Shown here: one piece after another, positions 49,339 to 59,325 of the stretch
Layout: every line of letters starts with the position of its first letter
How positions within the stretch are numbered: the stretch's first letter is position 1
Assembly (NCBI GenBank): GCA_001931535.1
Contig: CP016211.1
Location: 9,842,377 to 9,906,376 of the forward strand
Source: Minicystis rosea
Lineage (GTDB): Bacteria > Myxococcota_A > Polyangia > Polyangiales > Polyangiaceae
Reading direction: 5' to 3'
Length of the DNA: 64,000 nt
Translations under genes and position numbers: made by a program
Notes under the pieces: generated by a model
What the model saw: only the letters and a program-made list of their open reading frames with translations
What the model was told of the DNA's origin: nothing
The model's database searches: none

Positions 49339-51564
49339 ATGTCGCAACGGCCGCTCTTCGCCGCGAAGGCCACGCTCGCGACGCCCGGTCAGCCCACCAC
49401 GATGGAGGGCGAGGTCGCGCGCGTCACCTACGAGAACGACGAGACGGGCTTCCGCGTGCTGCGTGTGAACGTCGACGGCCGCGCCCAGCCCGAGGTCTGG
49501 GTCGGCGTGTTCCGCGCGGTGCCGCCGGGCACGCGCGTGCGCGCCACCGGTCGCTACGAGCGCGATCCCCGGCACGGCGAGCAGCTCAAGGTCGAGACGC
49601 TGCTCACCATCGCGCCGTCGACGCTGGAGGGCCTCGAGCGTTACCTCGGCTCGGGCATGGTGCCGGGCATCGGGCCGGCCTACGCGAAGCGCATCGTCGA
49701 GACGTTCGGCATGGAGGCGCTCGAGGTCCTCGATCGATCGCCCGAGCGCCTCACCGAGGTGCCCGGCCTCGGCCCGCGCCGCGCCGACGCGGTGAGCAAG
49801 GCTTGGGAGAAGCAGCGCGCGGTCGGCGCCATCATGATCTTCCTCCAACAGCACGGCGTCTCGCCGTCGCTCGCGGCCAAGATCTACAAGCGCTTCGGTC
49901 CCCGCGCGATCGACGAGGTCTCGAAGCACCCGTACCGCCTCGCGCTCGACGTGTGGGGCGTGGGCTTCAAGACGGCGGACCGCATCGCGCGATCGATCGG
50001 CGTGGGCGCCGACGCGCCCGAGCGCGCGCAGGCAGGCGTGCTGCAGACGCTGCACGACGTCTCGGCCAAGGGCCACACATACACCCCACGCCCCGAGCTC
50101 TGCGAGCTCGCGGCCGTGATGCTGGAGCGCGACGTCGACGCGGTGGACGAGGCGACCACGGCGCTCGCGCAATCGGGGCGCATCCGGATCGAGCGGCTCG
50201 AGAACGGCGAGGAGGCCGTCTATCCGATCGAGCTGCACGACGCCGAGATCCGCCTCTCGCAGCGGCTCGCGCAGGTGCTCCATCACGAAGCGCCGGGCCG
50301 CACGCTGCTCGAAGGCGCGATCGGCGCGGCCATCGAAGGCTTCGAGAAGCGCACCAACGTGACGCTCGCGCCGGCGCAGCGCGACGCGGTGGAGCAGGCC
50401 GCGCGCCACAAAGTGCTGGTCGTGACCGGCGGCCCCGGCGTGGGCAAGACGACCATCGTGCGCGCCATGCTGGCGCTCTTCGATCGCGCGCGGATCAACG
50501 TCCGCCTCGCCGCGCCCACGGGCCGCGCCGCCAAGCGCATGAGCGAGGCCACCTCGCGCGAGGCCGTCACGCTGCACCGCCTGCTGGAGTTCGATCCCCG
50601 GCAGCGCACCTTCGCGCGCAAGCACGGGCACGCGATCGAGGCGGGCGCGCTCATCGTCGACGAGGCCTCGATGCTCGATCTGGCGCTCGCCGACTCGCTG
50701 CTCCAGGCCATCTCCGATCACGCGCGGCTCGTGCTCGTGGGCGACGTCGATCAGCTCCCCTCCGTCGGCCCCGGCGCCGTGCTGCGCGACGTGATCGCAT
50801 CGGGCCGCGTGCCCACGGTGCGGCTCTCGCAGATCTTCCGGCAGGCCGAGGGCAGCCTCATCGTGCAGAACGCCCACCGCATCCAGACCGGGCAGCCGCC
50901 CGAGAGCGCGGCCGGCCCCACGGGCGAGTTCTACGTCATCGAGCGCAAGGAGGCGGAGGCCGCCGCCGAGACCATCATCGAGACCGTCGTGCGCCGCATC
51001 CCCGCGCGCTTCGGCCTCGATCCCAAGACCCAGGTGCAGGTCCTGACGCCCATGCACAAGGGCGAGGTCGGCGCCGTGGTGCTCAACGAACGCCTGCAAC
51101 AAGCGCTCAATCCGAGCGGCCCTTCGGTCACCCGCGGCGCGCGCACGCTCCGCCTCGGCGACAAGGTGATGCAGCTCAAGAACGACTACGACCGCGAGGT
51201 CTACAACGGCGACGTCGGCTACATCTCCGCCCTCGACGACGTGGAGCGCGCGATCACGGTGCGCTTCGACGATCGCGACGTCGTCTACGAAGAGGGCGAT
51301 CTCGACGAGCTCACGCTCGCCTACGCGACCAGCATCCACAAGAGCCAGGGCAGCGAGTACCCGGCCGTCGTCGTGCCCATCCTCACGCAGCACTTCGTGA
51401 TGCTCTCGCGCAACCTCATCTACACGGCGGTCACGCGCGGGAAGAAGCTCGTGGTCCTGGTCGCCGATCCTCGCGCCGTCTCGCTGGCCCTCGCCGAGAC
51501 CCGTCGCGAGGATCGCCGGACCCACCTGGCGTCCCGCCTCCGCACGACCGTCGACCGCGGTTGA
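49339..51564 (+). CDS. recD2: RecD2-like ATP-dependent DNA helicase
   Basis: 741 residues. The N-terminal OB-like part (MEGEVARVTYENDETGFRVLRV) and helix-hairpin-helix pieces (GMVPGIGPAYAKRI, VPGLGPRRADAV, VWGVGFKTADRIA) are characteristic of RecD2, which is not part of RecBCD. Helicase motif I is GGPGVGKTT near 364-372, motif II VDEASMLD, then GDVDQLPSVGPG, LSQIFRQ, and the C-terminal YATSIHKSQGSEY and YTAVTRGK. A 5'-3' helicase role in repair is expected. The ATG at 49339 is preferred; in-frame TTG 49246 and GTG 49279 would add a Pro-rich start. Confidence 0.88.
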   Translation: MSQRPLFAAKATLATPGQPTTMEGEVARVTYENDETGFRVLRVNVDGRAQPEVWVGVFRAVPPGTRVRATGRYERDPRHGEQLKVETLLTIAPSTLEGLERYLGSGMVPGIGPAYAKRIVETFGMEALEVLDRSPERLTEVPGLGPRRADAVSKAWEKQRAVGAIMIFLQQHGVSPSLAAKIYKRFGPRAIDEVSKHPYRLALDVWGVGFKTADRIARSIGVGADAPERAQAGVLQTLHDVSAKGHTYTPRPELCELAAVMLERDVDAVDEATTALAQSGRIRIERLENGEEAVYPIELHDAEIRLSQRLAQVLHHEAPGRTLLEGAIGAAIEGFEKRTNVTLAPAQRDAVEQAARHKVLVVTGGPGVGKTTIVRAMLALFDRARINVRLAAPTGRAAKRMSEATSREAVTLHRLLEFDPRQRTFARKHGHAIEAGALIVDEASMLDLALADSLLQAISDHARLVLVGDVDQLPSVGPGAVLRDVIASGRVPTVRLSQIFRQAEGSLIVQNAHRIQTGQPPESAAGPTGEFYVIERKEAEAAAETIIETVVRRIPARFGLDPKTQVQVLTPMHKGEVGAVVLNERLQQALNPSGPSVTRGARTLRLGDKVMQLKNDYDREVYNGDVGYISALDDVERAITVRFDDRDVVYEEGDLDELTLAYATSIHKSQGSEYPAVVVPILTQHFVMLSRNLIYTAVTRGKKLVVLVADPRAVSLALAETRREDRRTHLASRLRTTVDRG

Positions 51565-51718
51565 GCGCGGCCTCTTTTTGGCTCTGGATCACGCGATATC
51601 GAAGCTTTTCCAGCGGTCGGGCATGAGGGTTGCGAGGGCTCTGGGCCCCTGGTAGCCTCCGCGCCCCTCTCGTTCGGGGCATCTTTACACTCGCGCAGCG
51701 CGCGGGGTCGGAGCAGTC

Positions 51719-52858
51719 ATGGCGGCGAACAACGGACAGCAGGGCGTGTCGGGGCTTCAGATCCAGGGTGGGGCGGCAATCGTCGCGCCGGTGAGCGCGT
51801 TTCCCAACGGCGTTCCGGCCAATGCGCTGATCGTGGTCCCGATCAACAAGCCGACCGACGAGCTGACGGCGCAGATGGAGAAGGGCCCCATCGCCGTCTC
51901 GGCGGAGCAGATGTGGCAGCTCCTCGGCTTCAACGGCCCCGCGGTGCAGGTGCAGGACGACCAGGGCCGCCCGATCGCGATCGGCCTCGAGGACCTACTC
52001 TCCGGCCTCGACAAGCACTGGCAGGAGCAGCCCGACGACCTCAACCGCGGCCGCATCTACGCGCAGGAGCTGCTCAAGCACGGCCGTCTCCCCCGCGCGG
52101 AGCAGGTCCTCTCCAAGCTCGTCGCCAAGGGCGGCACGGGTGAGGATTGGCTCGCGCTCGGCATCGCGCAGCTCTCGCAGGAGAAGCTCGACAAGGCTGA
52201 GGGCACGCTCAAGGGCGCGCAGAACCTGATGAAGGACAACCCCTATCCGGCCCTCCACCTCGCCAAGCTCTACCAAGGCAAGAAGGAGGAGGAGAAGGAG
52301 AAGGAGTTCGTCGAGAAGGCGCTCTCCATCGACGCCGGCTGCGTCGACGCCTGGGCCTACCTCTTCCAGTACGTGAAGCAGCACGGCGACGAGGAGAAGG
52401 CCGTGGCCGAGCTCCTCACCCGCGGCAAGAAGGACAAGGCGCCCGCCGCCTTCGTCGCGCTCCAGGGCTTCTTCGCCAACGCCGACGAGACGCGCGCCAA
52501 GGCCATCGAGTACTCGAAGGCCGGCCTCGAGATCGCGCCGGACGAGCCGCTGCTCCTCCTCGTCCTCTCCGCGCTCTACGGTCAGGAGGGCGATCTCGAC
52601 GCCGTCGTCCGCCTCCTCCAGCCGCACGAGGGCAAGATGAGCCGCGACGTGCGCCTCGCGAACAACTACTTCGAGGCCCTCTTCCAGTCGCGCCAGATCG
52701 AGAAGGTCACGAAGCTGCTCAACGCCCTCGCCGGCTCGCCCAGCAAGGAAGTGAAGCAGTTCGCCATCGAGCGCTCGCGCGTGGTCGCGCAGTTCCTCCA
52801 GCAGCAGCAGCAGCAGCTCGCCCAGGCCGCCGGCCAGGCCGCTCCGCGCAAGGGGTGA
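51719..52858 (+). CDS. TPR-repeat protein of unknown function
   Basis: 379 residues. The first 95 form a non-repeat domain (GLQIQGGAAIVAPVSAFPNG, IVVPINKPTDELTAQMEKGP). Then come several TPR-like helical pairs (GRIYAQELLKHGRLPRAEQVLSKLV, EDWLALGIAQLSQEKLDKAEGTLKGAQNL, PALHLAKLYQGKKEEEKEKEFVEKALSID), ending in a glutamine-rich stretch (FLQQQQQQLAQAAGQ). No signal peptide. A scaffold role is likely. A rho-independent-type terminator follows. Confidence 0.8.
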   Translation: MAANNGQQGVSGLQIQGGAAIVAPVSAFPNGVPANALIVVPINKPTDELTAQMEKGPIAVSAEQMWQLLGFNGPAVQVQDDQGRPIAIGLEDLLSGLDKHWQEQPDDLNRGRIYAQELLKHGRLPRAEQVLSKLVAKGGTGEDWLALGIAQLSQEKLDKAEGTLKGAQNLMKDNPYPALHLAKLYQGKKEEEKEKEFVEKALSIDAGCVDAWAYLFQYVKQHGDEEKAVAELLTRGKKDKAPAAFVALQGFFANADETRAKAIEYSKAGLEIAPDEPLLLLVLSALYGQEGDLDAVVRLLQPHEGKMSRDVRLANNYFEALFQSRQIEKVTKLLNALAGSPSKEVKQFAIERSRVVAQFLQQQQQQLAQAAGQAAPRKG

Positions 52859-52912
52859 TCGCCGACGTGCCCGACGCCCGCGCGTGATCTCGCGCGGGCT
52901 GCGGCCGCAGGA

Positions 52913-52956
52913 GGCCGTGATGCGATGTCGAACGAGCGCATCACGGCCGCTGTTTT
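52913..52956 (+). terminator. rho-independent-type terminator after the TPR gene
   Basis: GGCCGTGATGCG (52913-52924) pairs perfectly with CGCATCACGGCC (52937-52948) across a 12-base loop, followed by GCTGTTTT. A second perfect hairpin, GCCCGCGCG, six bases, CGCGCGGGC, lies just upstream at 52876-52899. The rest of the 359-bp gap to 53217 shows no gene. Confidence 0.7.
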
Positions 52957-53217
52957 CTGTCGGGGGACGATTCCACGAAGGACCGAAAACGCCGGCTGAG
53001 CGTGCAGCGCGCCTCGGCACGTTCGGTCATGCCCCGCCCCGCGAGGGCTGCACGGGGCGGTAACTCCGCAGTGCAGAAGTCGCAGCGATCAGCGGGTTTC
53101 AGCCTCCTTTTTCGCAACTCGGGCGCGCCTTTGGGGGCCGCTGGTCGCGCCTGTTGATTCCGTCACGCGCCTGACGCAGGCTGTAAGTCGGGCTGGCCCG
53201 CCGTCCGGAGCATCGTC

Positions 53218-54564
<1,347 letters not shown>

Positions 54565-54603
54565 GGGCCGCGAGGGGGCGAGGCGGCCGTGATTGCGGCA
54601 GAC

Positions 54604-55042
54604 GCCGGCCCAGGTTGCAACGCTCCCCGGCCTCGGTTGCAACGGACACCGGCCTCCATCGCAACGGACACCGGCCTCGATCGCAACGGACCACGGCCTC
54701 GGTCACGAAAGACCCCGGCCTCGATCGCAACGACCCCCGGCCTTGGTCGCAAAAAAGCACCGGCCCAGGTTGCTAAGGACCCCGGCCTTGGTCGCAACGA
54801 CCCCCGGCCTCGATCGCAACGCCCCCCGGCCTCGATCGCAACGACCCCCGGCCTTGGTCGCAAAAAAGCACCGGCCCAGGTTGCTGCGGACCCCGGCCTT
54901 GGTCGCAACGACCCCCGGCCTCGATTGCAACGACCCCCGGCCTTGGTCGCAAAAAAGTACCGGCCCAGGTTGCTAAGGACCCCGGCCTTGGTCGCAACGA
55001 CCCCCGGCCTTCGTCGCAATGATCCCCGGCCTTGGTCGCTAT
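54604..55042. repeat. 22-bp tandem repeat array, about 20 units
   Basis: Units of 21-24 bp with core CCCCGGCCTTGGTCGCAACG and variants (GATCGCAACG, GGTTGCTAAGG, GGTCGCAAAAAAG). A higher-order period of four or five units is evident from GTCGCAAAAAAGCACCGGCC recurring near 54,750, 54,860 and 54,950. Both strands are open through it only because of the repetitive G/C composition; those frames are not taken as genes. No unique spacers, so not CRISPR. Confidence 0.9.
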
Positions 55043-55635
55043 GCGGTGCGGCCGGGTCCTTGGGGGACACGTTAGAAGACCGGGACCCTGGGTGACACTT
55101 TCGGGGTCCTCGGTCCCCTGCTCCGGGAGGAGTAGGAACAGGAGCCGGCGCAACCAGGCCACACGCCGGGTTGATCGACGACGGAAACCGGCTTCTTCAG
55201 CACGCGGCCCAACCGCTTCGGGAACGCTCTACGGCGCCAGGGCAACGGCTTTCCTCCGCAGCCGTTGTCCCAGCTACATGGAACCTGCCACCCAAGGTCC
55301 CGGTCTGATCTGTAACCAGGGGACCCGGTCTGTACCTACGGTCGCGATGCCCCCGGCCCAGGTCGCAACGCCCCCGGCCTTGGTCGCGGCGACCTCATGC
55401 TGGTGCACGGGACCGTGCATCTGAAGCAGGGGCAGCCGCGACCGCCAGGGAGCGGATTTCGCAAGCGTTTCGGGGTTGGGTGCCTGGCGGCTCCGCGCCG
55501 TCGATCACGGGCGGGCTTCGGGAGGTCGACGGTCACCGGATGGCTGAGTCCGCTCGCTGGCGCTCGCGGCTGCCACTGCCACTGACATGGCCATTGCTGC
55601 TGCCACTGCTGCCAGGAGGCGCGGCGCGTATTGGA
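55043..55635. other. 593-bp gap with a detached repeat pair and no recognised gene
   Basis: Two more units of the 22-bp repeat stand alone at about 55349-55393. The piece 55060-55340 has paired ends (GGGACC near 55082, GGTCCC near 55111) and short duplicated words such as ACCCGGTCTG; it could be a remnant of a mobile element but I cannot identify one. Near 55543-55575 is a copy of the REP-like element also found near 58,600, followed by imperfect CTGCCA triplets. Confidence 0.5.
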
Positions 55636-56586
55636 TCAGCGCTTGATGGCGTGGGACTCGGCCCAGGCGATGACTTTGTCGCTCGGGGTGGAGTTGGTGA
55701 AGCGACCGAGCTCTTGGATGCCGGTGGGGCTCGTGACGTTGACCTCGGTGAGGCGCTCGCCGATGACGTCGAGGCCGACGAAGATGAGGCCGTCTTCGCG
55801 CAGCTTGGGGGCGATGGCCTTCACCATGGCTTGCTCGCGCGCCGTCAGCTCGGTGGGGACCACGCTGCCGCCGACGTGGATGTTGCTGCGCAGATCGTCG
55901 CCGCGGGGCACGCGGAGGATGGCGCCGAGGGGCTCGCCGTCGAGCAGGAGGATGCGCTTGTCGCCGGCGGACACGTCGGGGAGGAACTCCTGCACGATCG
56001 CGAGCCGATGGCCTTCGTTGGTCAGCATGTCGACGATGGCGCGGGCGTTCTTGTCGCCGGTCTTGATCTGGATGACGCCCATGCCGCCGGCGCCGTCGAG
56101 CGGCTTCACCATGGCCACGCCGCCGACGTCGCGGCAGAAGTCGAGGATCATCTCGCGGTTGCTCGTGACCATCGTCCGCGGCGTGTGCTCGAGGAAGTTG
56201 AGGGCGTAGAGCTTCTCGTTGGCGTCGCGGAGGCCGCGCGGATCGTTGATGAGCAGCGTCTTGCCGCGCGCGCGCTCGAGCACCAGCGTGGCGTAGAGGT
56301 AGGCGCGATCGAAGGGCGGATCCTTACGCATGAAGACCGCGTCCACGTCGGCGAGACGGAGGCGCGTCGCGCCCTGCTCCTTGTGGAGCACGATCCACGG
56401 CGCCTGCGGGAGGATCTCGACCCGATGCGAGACCGCCCACGCATCGCCGTCCTGGATGTAGAGGTCGCGCAGGAGGCAGTGATACGACTCGTGCCCGCGC
56501 GCCTGCGCCGCCTTGATGAAGGCGAACGTGGTGTCCTTGTCGTGCGTGACGCGGTCGAGCGGATCCATGACGAAGACGAAACGCAT
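55636..56586 (-). CDS. gshB: glutathione synthetase
   Basis: 316 residues, the standard length. The N-terminal domain has MRFVFVMDPLDRV, VFMRKDPPFDRAYLYATLVLE (a GshB signature) and INDPRGLRDANEKLYAL. The ATP-grasp domain carries VMVKPLDGAGGMGV-type residues (here VAMVKPLDGAGGMGVIQI), VQEFLPDVSAGDKRILLLDGEPLGAILRVP and the metal site FVGLDVIGERLTEVNVTSPTG. It joins gamma-glutamylcysteine and glycine in the cytosol. The gene for the first step, gshA, is not in the window. Divergent from ggt. Confidence 0.93.
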   Translation of the reverse strand: MRFVFVMDPLDRVTHDKDTTFAFIKAAQARGHESYHCLLRDLYIQDGDAWAVSHRVEILPQAPWIVLHKEQGATRLRLADVDAVFMRKDPPFDRAYLYATLVLERARGKTLLINDPRGLRDANEKLYALNFLEHTPRTMVTSNREMILDFCRDVGGVAMVKPLDGAGGMGVIQIKTGDKNARAIVDMLTNEGHRLAIVQEFLPDVSAGDKRILLLDGEPLGAILRVPRGDDLRSNIHVGGSVVPTELTAREQAMVKAIAPKLREDGLIFVGLDVIGERLTEVNVTSPTGIQELGRFTNSTPSDKVIAWAESHAIKR

Positions 56587-56696
56587 GCCGGAGCCTCCTG
56601 CGAGGGGCGACCGGGTTGCGCCCGGTCACGTTGCGTGAGCATCCTAGGGCCTCGCGCCGGCCACGTCGCGTCCGGTGTGGAGAGCCCGACCCCGAA

Positions 56697-58484
56697 ATGG
56701 ACCGCGCCCGCTCCACCGCTCGAACCTCGATCTCGCGCACCGCGCCGGCCGCGCTCGCGCTCGCGTCCGCTCTCCTGCTCGCGAGCACCTTCCCCGCCGG
56801 CTGCGCCGCGCCGCCGCCGCCCGTCAGCGCGCCCGAGCCTCCGCCTGCACCTCCGCCCGAGCCCTCGATCACAGCGACGGCCGCGCCCGAGCCGCCCAAG
56901 CCGAAGCCGCATCGCTTCGCGGTCGCCGCCGAGAGCGCCACCGCTGCGCGCATCGCCATGGATGTCCTCGAGCGCGGCGGCAGCGCGGCGGACGCGGCCA
57001 TCGCGGGCGTCTTCGCGAGCGGCGTGACCCACCCCGTGTCGAGCGGCATCGGCGGCGGCGGCTTCGCGGTGGTGTGGGACGCGAAAGAGAAGGCCATCCA
57101 CGTCCTCGACTTTCGCGAGACCGCGCCCATCGGCATCAAGCCGAACGACTATTTCAAACGCGATCGTCTGCCCGACAACAAACGCGGCGTGATGGTCGGC
57201 GTTCCCGGCGAGGTCGCGGGCCTCGCGGAGATCCATCATCGTTGGGGCAAGCTCGCCTTCGCCGAAGACGTGCGCCCCGCCGCCGAGGCTGCAGAGAAAG
57301 GCTTCCCCGTGAGCGCGCACCTCGCCCGCGCGCTCAAGTGGAGCGAGTCGTGGATCAAGAGGACACCGCGCTACGCGTTCCTCGCGCCGGGCGGTGCGGT
57401 GATCGGCCCGAAGGAGACGGTGAAGAACACCGCGCTCGCCGCCACGCTCCGTCGCATCGGCGCTGAAGGAAAGGCGGCGTTCTACGAAGGCGCGATCGCC
57501 GCCGACGTCGTCGAGACCGCGCGCTCCGCCGGCAGCCGCATCAACGCGCAGGAGCTCAGGGAGTACAAAGTGCTGGAGCGCGCGCCCGTCCACACGAAGT
57601 GGGAGGGCTACGACGTCTTCACTATGCCTCCGCCGTCGGCCGGCGGCCTCACCGTGCTGGAGACGCTCCACATGCACAAGAAGGCCGACCTCGCGGCCCT
57701 CGGCTACGGGAGCGGCGCCTACCTCCATCTGCTCGCCGAGACGTTCCGCGGCGCGGTCGGCGATCGGATGGTGTGGATCGGCGACCCCGCGTTCAACAGG
57801 GCCGACCTCGCGGCGCTCGCCGGCCCGCAGCGCATGGCCGCGCGCAGGGCACGCATCTCGCTGACCGAGACCCGCATCGCCGAGCGCTTCGTCCTCGACG
57901 AGGCCGGCACGAGCCACTTCGTCGCCGTCGACGATCAAGGCAACGTCGTGTCGCTCACGAGCACCGTGAACAACATGTTCGGGAGCCGGCTCGTGACGAA
58001 GGGCGGCTTCGTGCTCAACGATCAGCTCGACGACTTCACCTCCATGGCCCTCGAGAAGCGCTTCGGCATCCGCCCGGGTCGCGGGCCCAACTCACCGCGC
58101 GGCGGCGCCCGCCCCGCCTCGAGCATGACGCCGACCCTCGTGCTGAAGGACGGCGAGCCCATCTTCGCGGCCGGCGGATCCGGCGGCCTGCGCATCGCCA
58201 CCGCGACGACCCAAGTGCTGCTCGCGCGCCTCGTCTTCGATCGCAACGCCGCCGATGCCGTCGCCGATCCCCGCATCGACACGCCTCCTACCGGTGGCCT
58301 CTTCATCGATCCTTCCGCGCCTCCCGCGGTGCTCGGCGACCTCGCCCAGCGCGGCGAGGTCGTCGAGAGCACGAAGCCGAACTTCAGCGCCGTGCAGGCG
58401 GTGTCGATCGGGGTGAAGGACGGCGTGCGCTGGATGTCGGCGGGCGCCGATCCGCGGAAGGGTGGGGCTGCGCTGGTGGAGTGA
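56697..58484 (+). CDS. ggt: gamma-glutamyltransferase (lipoprotein-like)
   Basis: 595 residues. Signal with lipobox-like TFPAGC, then a Pro-rich linker. The Ggt core begins at HRFAVAAESATAARIAMDVLERGGSAADAA and continues with SGIGGGGFAVVWD, LDFRETAP and MPPPSAGGLTVLETLHM. The autoprocessing nucleophile is Thr405 in GTSHFVAVD, followed by TSTVNNMFGS (Gly-Ser of the oxyanion site). It cleaves glutathione or other gamma-glutamyl compounds in the periplasm or on the surface. ATG at 56697. It is transcribed away from gshB; both may be controlled from the 110-bp gap. Confidence 0.92.
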   Translation: MDRARSTARTSISRTAPAALALASALLLASTFPAGCAAPPPPVSAPEPPPAPPPEPSITATAAPEPPKPKPHRFAVAAESATAARIAMDVLERGGSAADAAIAGVFASGVTHPVSSGIGGGGFAVVWDAKEKAIHVLDFRETAPIGIKPNDYFKRDRLPDNKRGVMVGVPGEVAGLAEIHHRWGKLAFAEDVRPAAEAAEKGFPVSAHLARALKWSESWIKRTPRYAFLAPGGAVIGPKETVKNTALAATLRRIGAEGKAAFYEGAIAADVVETARSAGSRINAQELREYKVLERAPVHTKWEGYDVFTMPPPSAGGLTVLETLHMHKKADLAALGYGSGAYLHLLAETFRGAVGDRMVWIGDPAFNRADLAALAGPQRMAARRARISLTETRIAERFVLDEAGTSHFVAVDDQGNVVSLTSTVNNMFGSRLVTKGGFVLNDQLDDFTSMALEKRFGIRPGRGPNSPRGGARPASSMTPTLVLKDGEPIFAAGGSGGLRIATATTQVLLARLVFDRNAADAVADPRIDTPPTGGLFIDPSAPPAVLGDLAQRGEVVESTKPNFSAVQAVSIGVKDGVRWMSAGADPRKGGAALVE

Positions 58485-58580
58485 GGGTGGGGCGATGGCA
58501 GCGGGGGCGGCTGCTGCGCGTGTGCGTCGCGAAGGGCCAGCGTCAGCGACATCATTCGTCGATCGCGGCACCGCACCGCT

Positions 58581-58828
58581 TGCTGAGTCCGCTCGCTGGC
58601 GCTCGCGGCTGCTGCCGTTGCTTCGAGTGCGGACCAAGCAGCAATGGCACCCGGCCTGAGGTGATCGCGGCTCCGCGCCGCTTGCTGGGTCCGCTCGCTA
58701 GCGCTCGCGGCTGCTGGCGTTGCTGCGGTTGCTTCGAGGGCGGGTCGCTGCGTCCGCGCTTTGCGAAGCACTACGCGCTTTGCGATCCCGGCAGCGGCAG
58801 CCGCGAGCGCCAGCGAGCGGACCCCAGC
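58581..58828. repeat. REP-like element, two direct copies and one inverted
   Basis: CCGCTCGCTGGCGCTCGCGG with flanking CTGAGT and CTGCTG occurs near 58588 and, with one change, near 58691, 101 bp apart. An inverted copy (CCGCGAGCGCCAGCGAGCGG) is at about 58801-58820. A fourth copy is near 55550. The element is imperfectly palindromic. It fills most of the 369-bp gap between ggt and the frameshifted membrane protein, where no gene is seen. Confidence 0.75.
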
Positions 58829-58853
58829 CGCGCGCTCCACCGCGTCGCAGAGG

Positions 58854-59314
58854 TCAGCGTTTGGCGACGCCCAGCTTGCCGCCGAGCCATGCGAAGCCGG
58901 CGGCGATGGCGGCCATGGCGATGAGCAGTAGAGCGAAGGTGACGAGGGTCATGACGTCGGCCCTGAGGCTCGGAATGGCGCTGACGAGCCAGGCCATCAC
59001 GGCGGCCACCAGGCCGCTCGTGGCGGCTTCGCGGGGGCCGGCTTTGCCGCCGAAGCGGCCGACGAGGAAGCCGGCGCCAAAGCATGCTCCGGCGAACGCC
59101 GTGATGTTGAGCACCACGGTGGTCGCGCCGGTTCGCGCGCCGAGGACGCCGTTGACGAGGAAGGCCAACGGGAGCCAGAAGATGAATATCCCCACGGCGC
59201 CGATGCCGGACCAGTGCCACGGGGGGCGGTCTTCGTCCTCGGGGCGGCGACCTCGGTGCGAGGGGCGAGGGGGAGGCGGCGCTTGCCGTCGGCGGGGCGC
59301 TTCGAGCCGTCCAT
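58854..59314 (-). pseudogene. small four-helix membrane protein interrupted by a one-base frameshift
   Basis: An ATG at 59314, 11 bases after the exonuclease stop, starts MDGSKRPADGKRRLPLAPRTE, but this frame soon loses coding sense. In the +2 frame a good membrane protein runs from about EDEDRPPWHWSG through GIFIFWLPLAFLVNGVL, FAGACFGAGFLVG, AAVMAWLVSAI and LVTFALLLIAMAAIAAGFAWLG to the stop at 58854. That frame has no start codon of its own near the beginning. Adding one C to the GCCCC run near 59,242 joins the two into about 153 residues. No family recognised. Confidence 0.65.
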
Positions 59315-59325
59315 GCCGGGCTCGA

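Noticed and set aside
54600..55160. Long open frames on both strands through the 22-bp array giving repeats such as RPRPGVVAIEAG
   Set aside because: The period is not a multiple of three, all frames are open only because the repeat lacks stop codons, and no start site or coding bias supports them.
55080..55340. Transposase remnant
   Set aside because: No recognisable catalytic motif or clear terminal inverted repeat; kept only as an unidentified segment.
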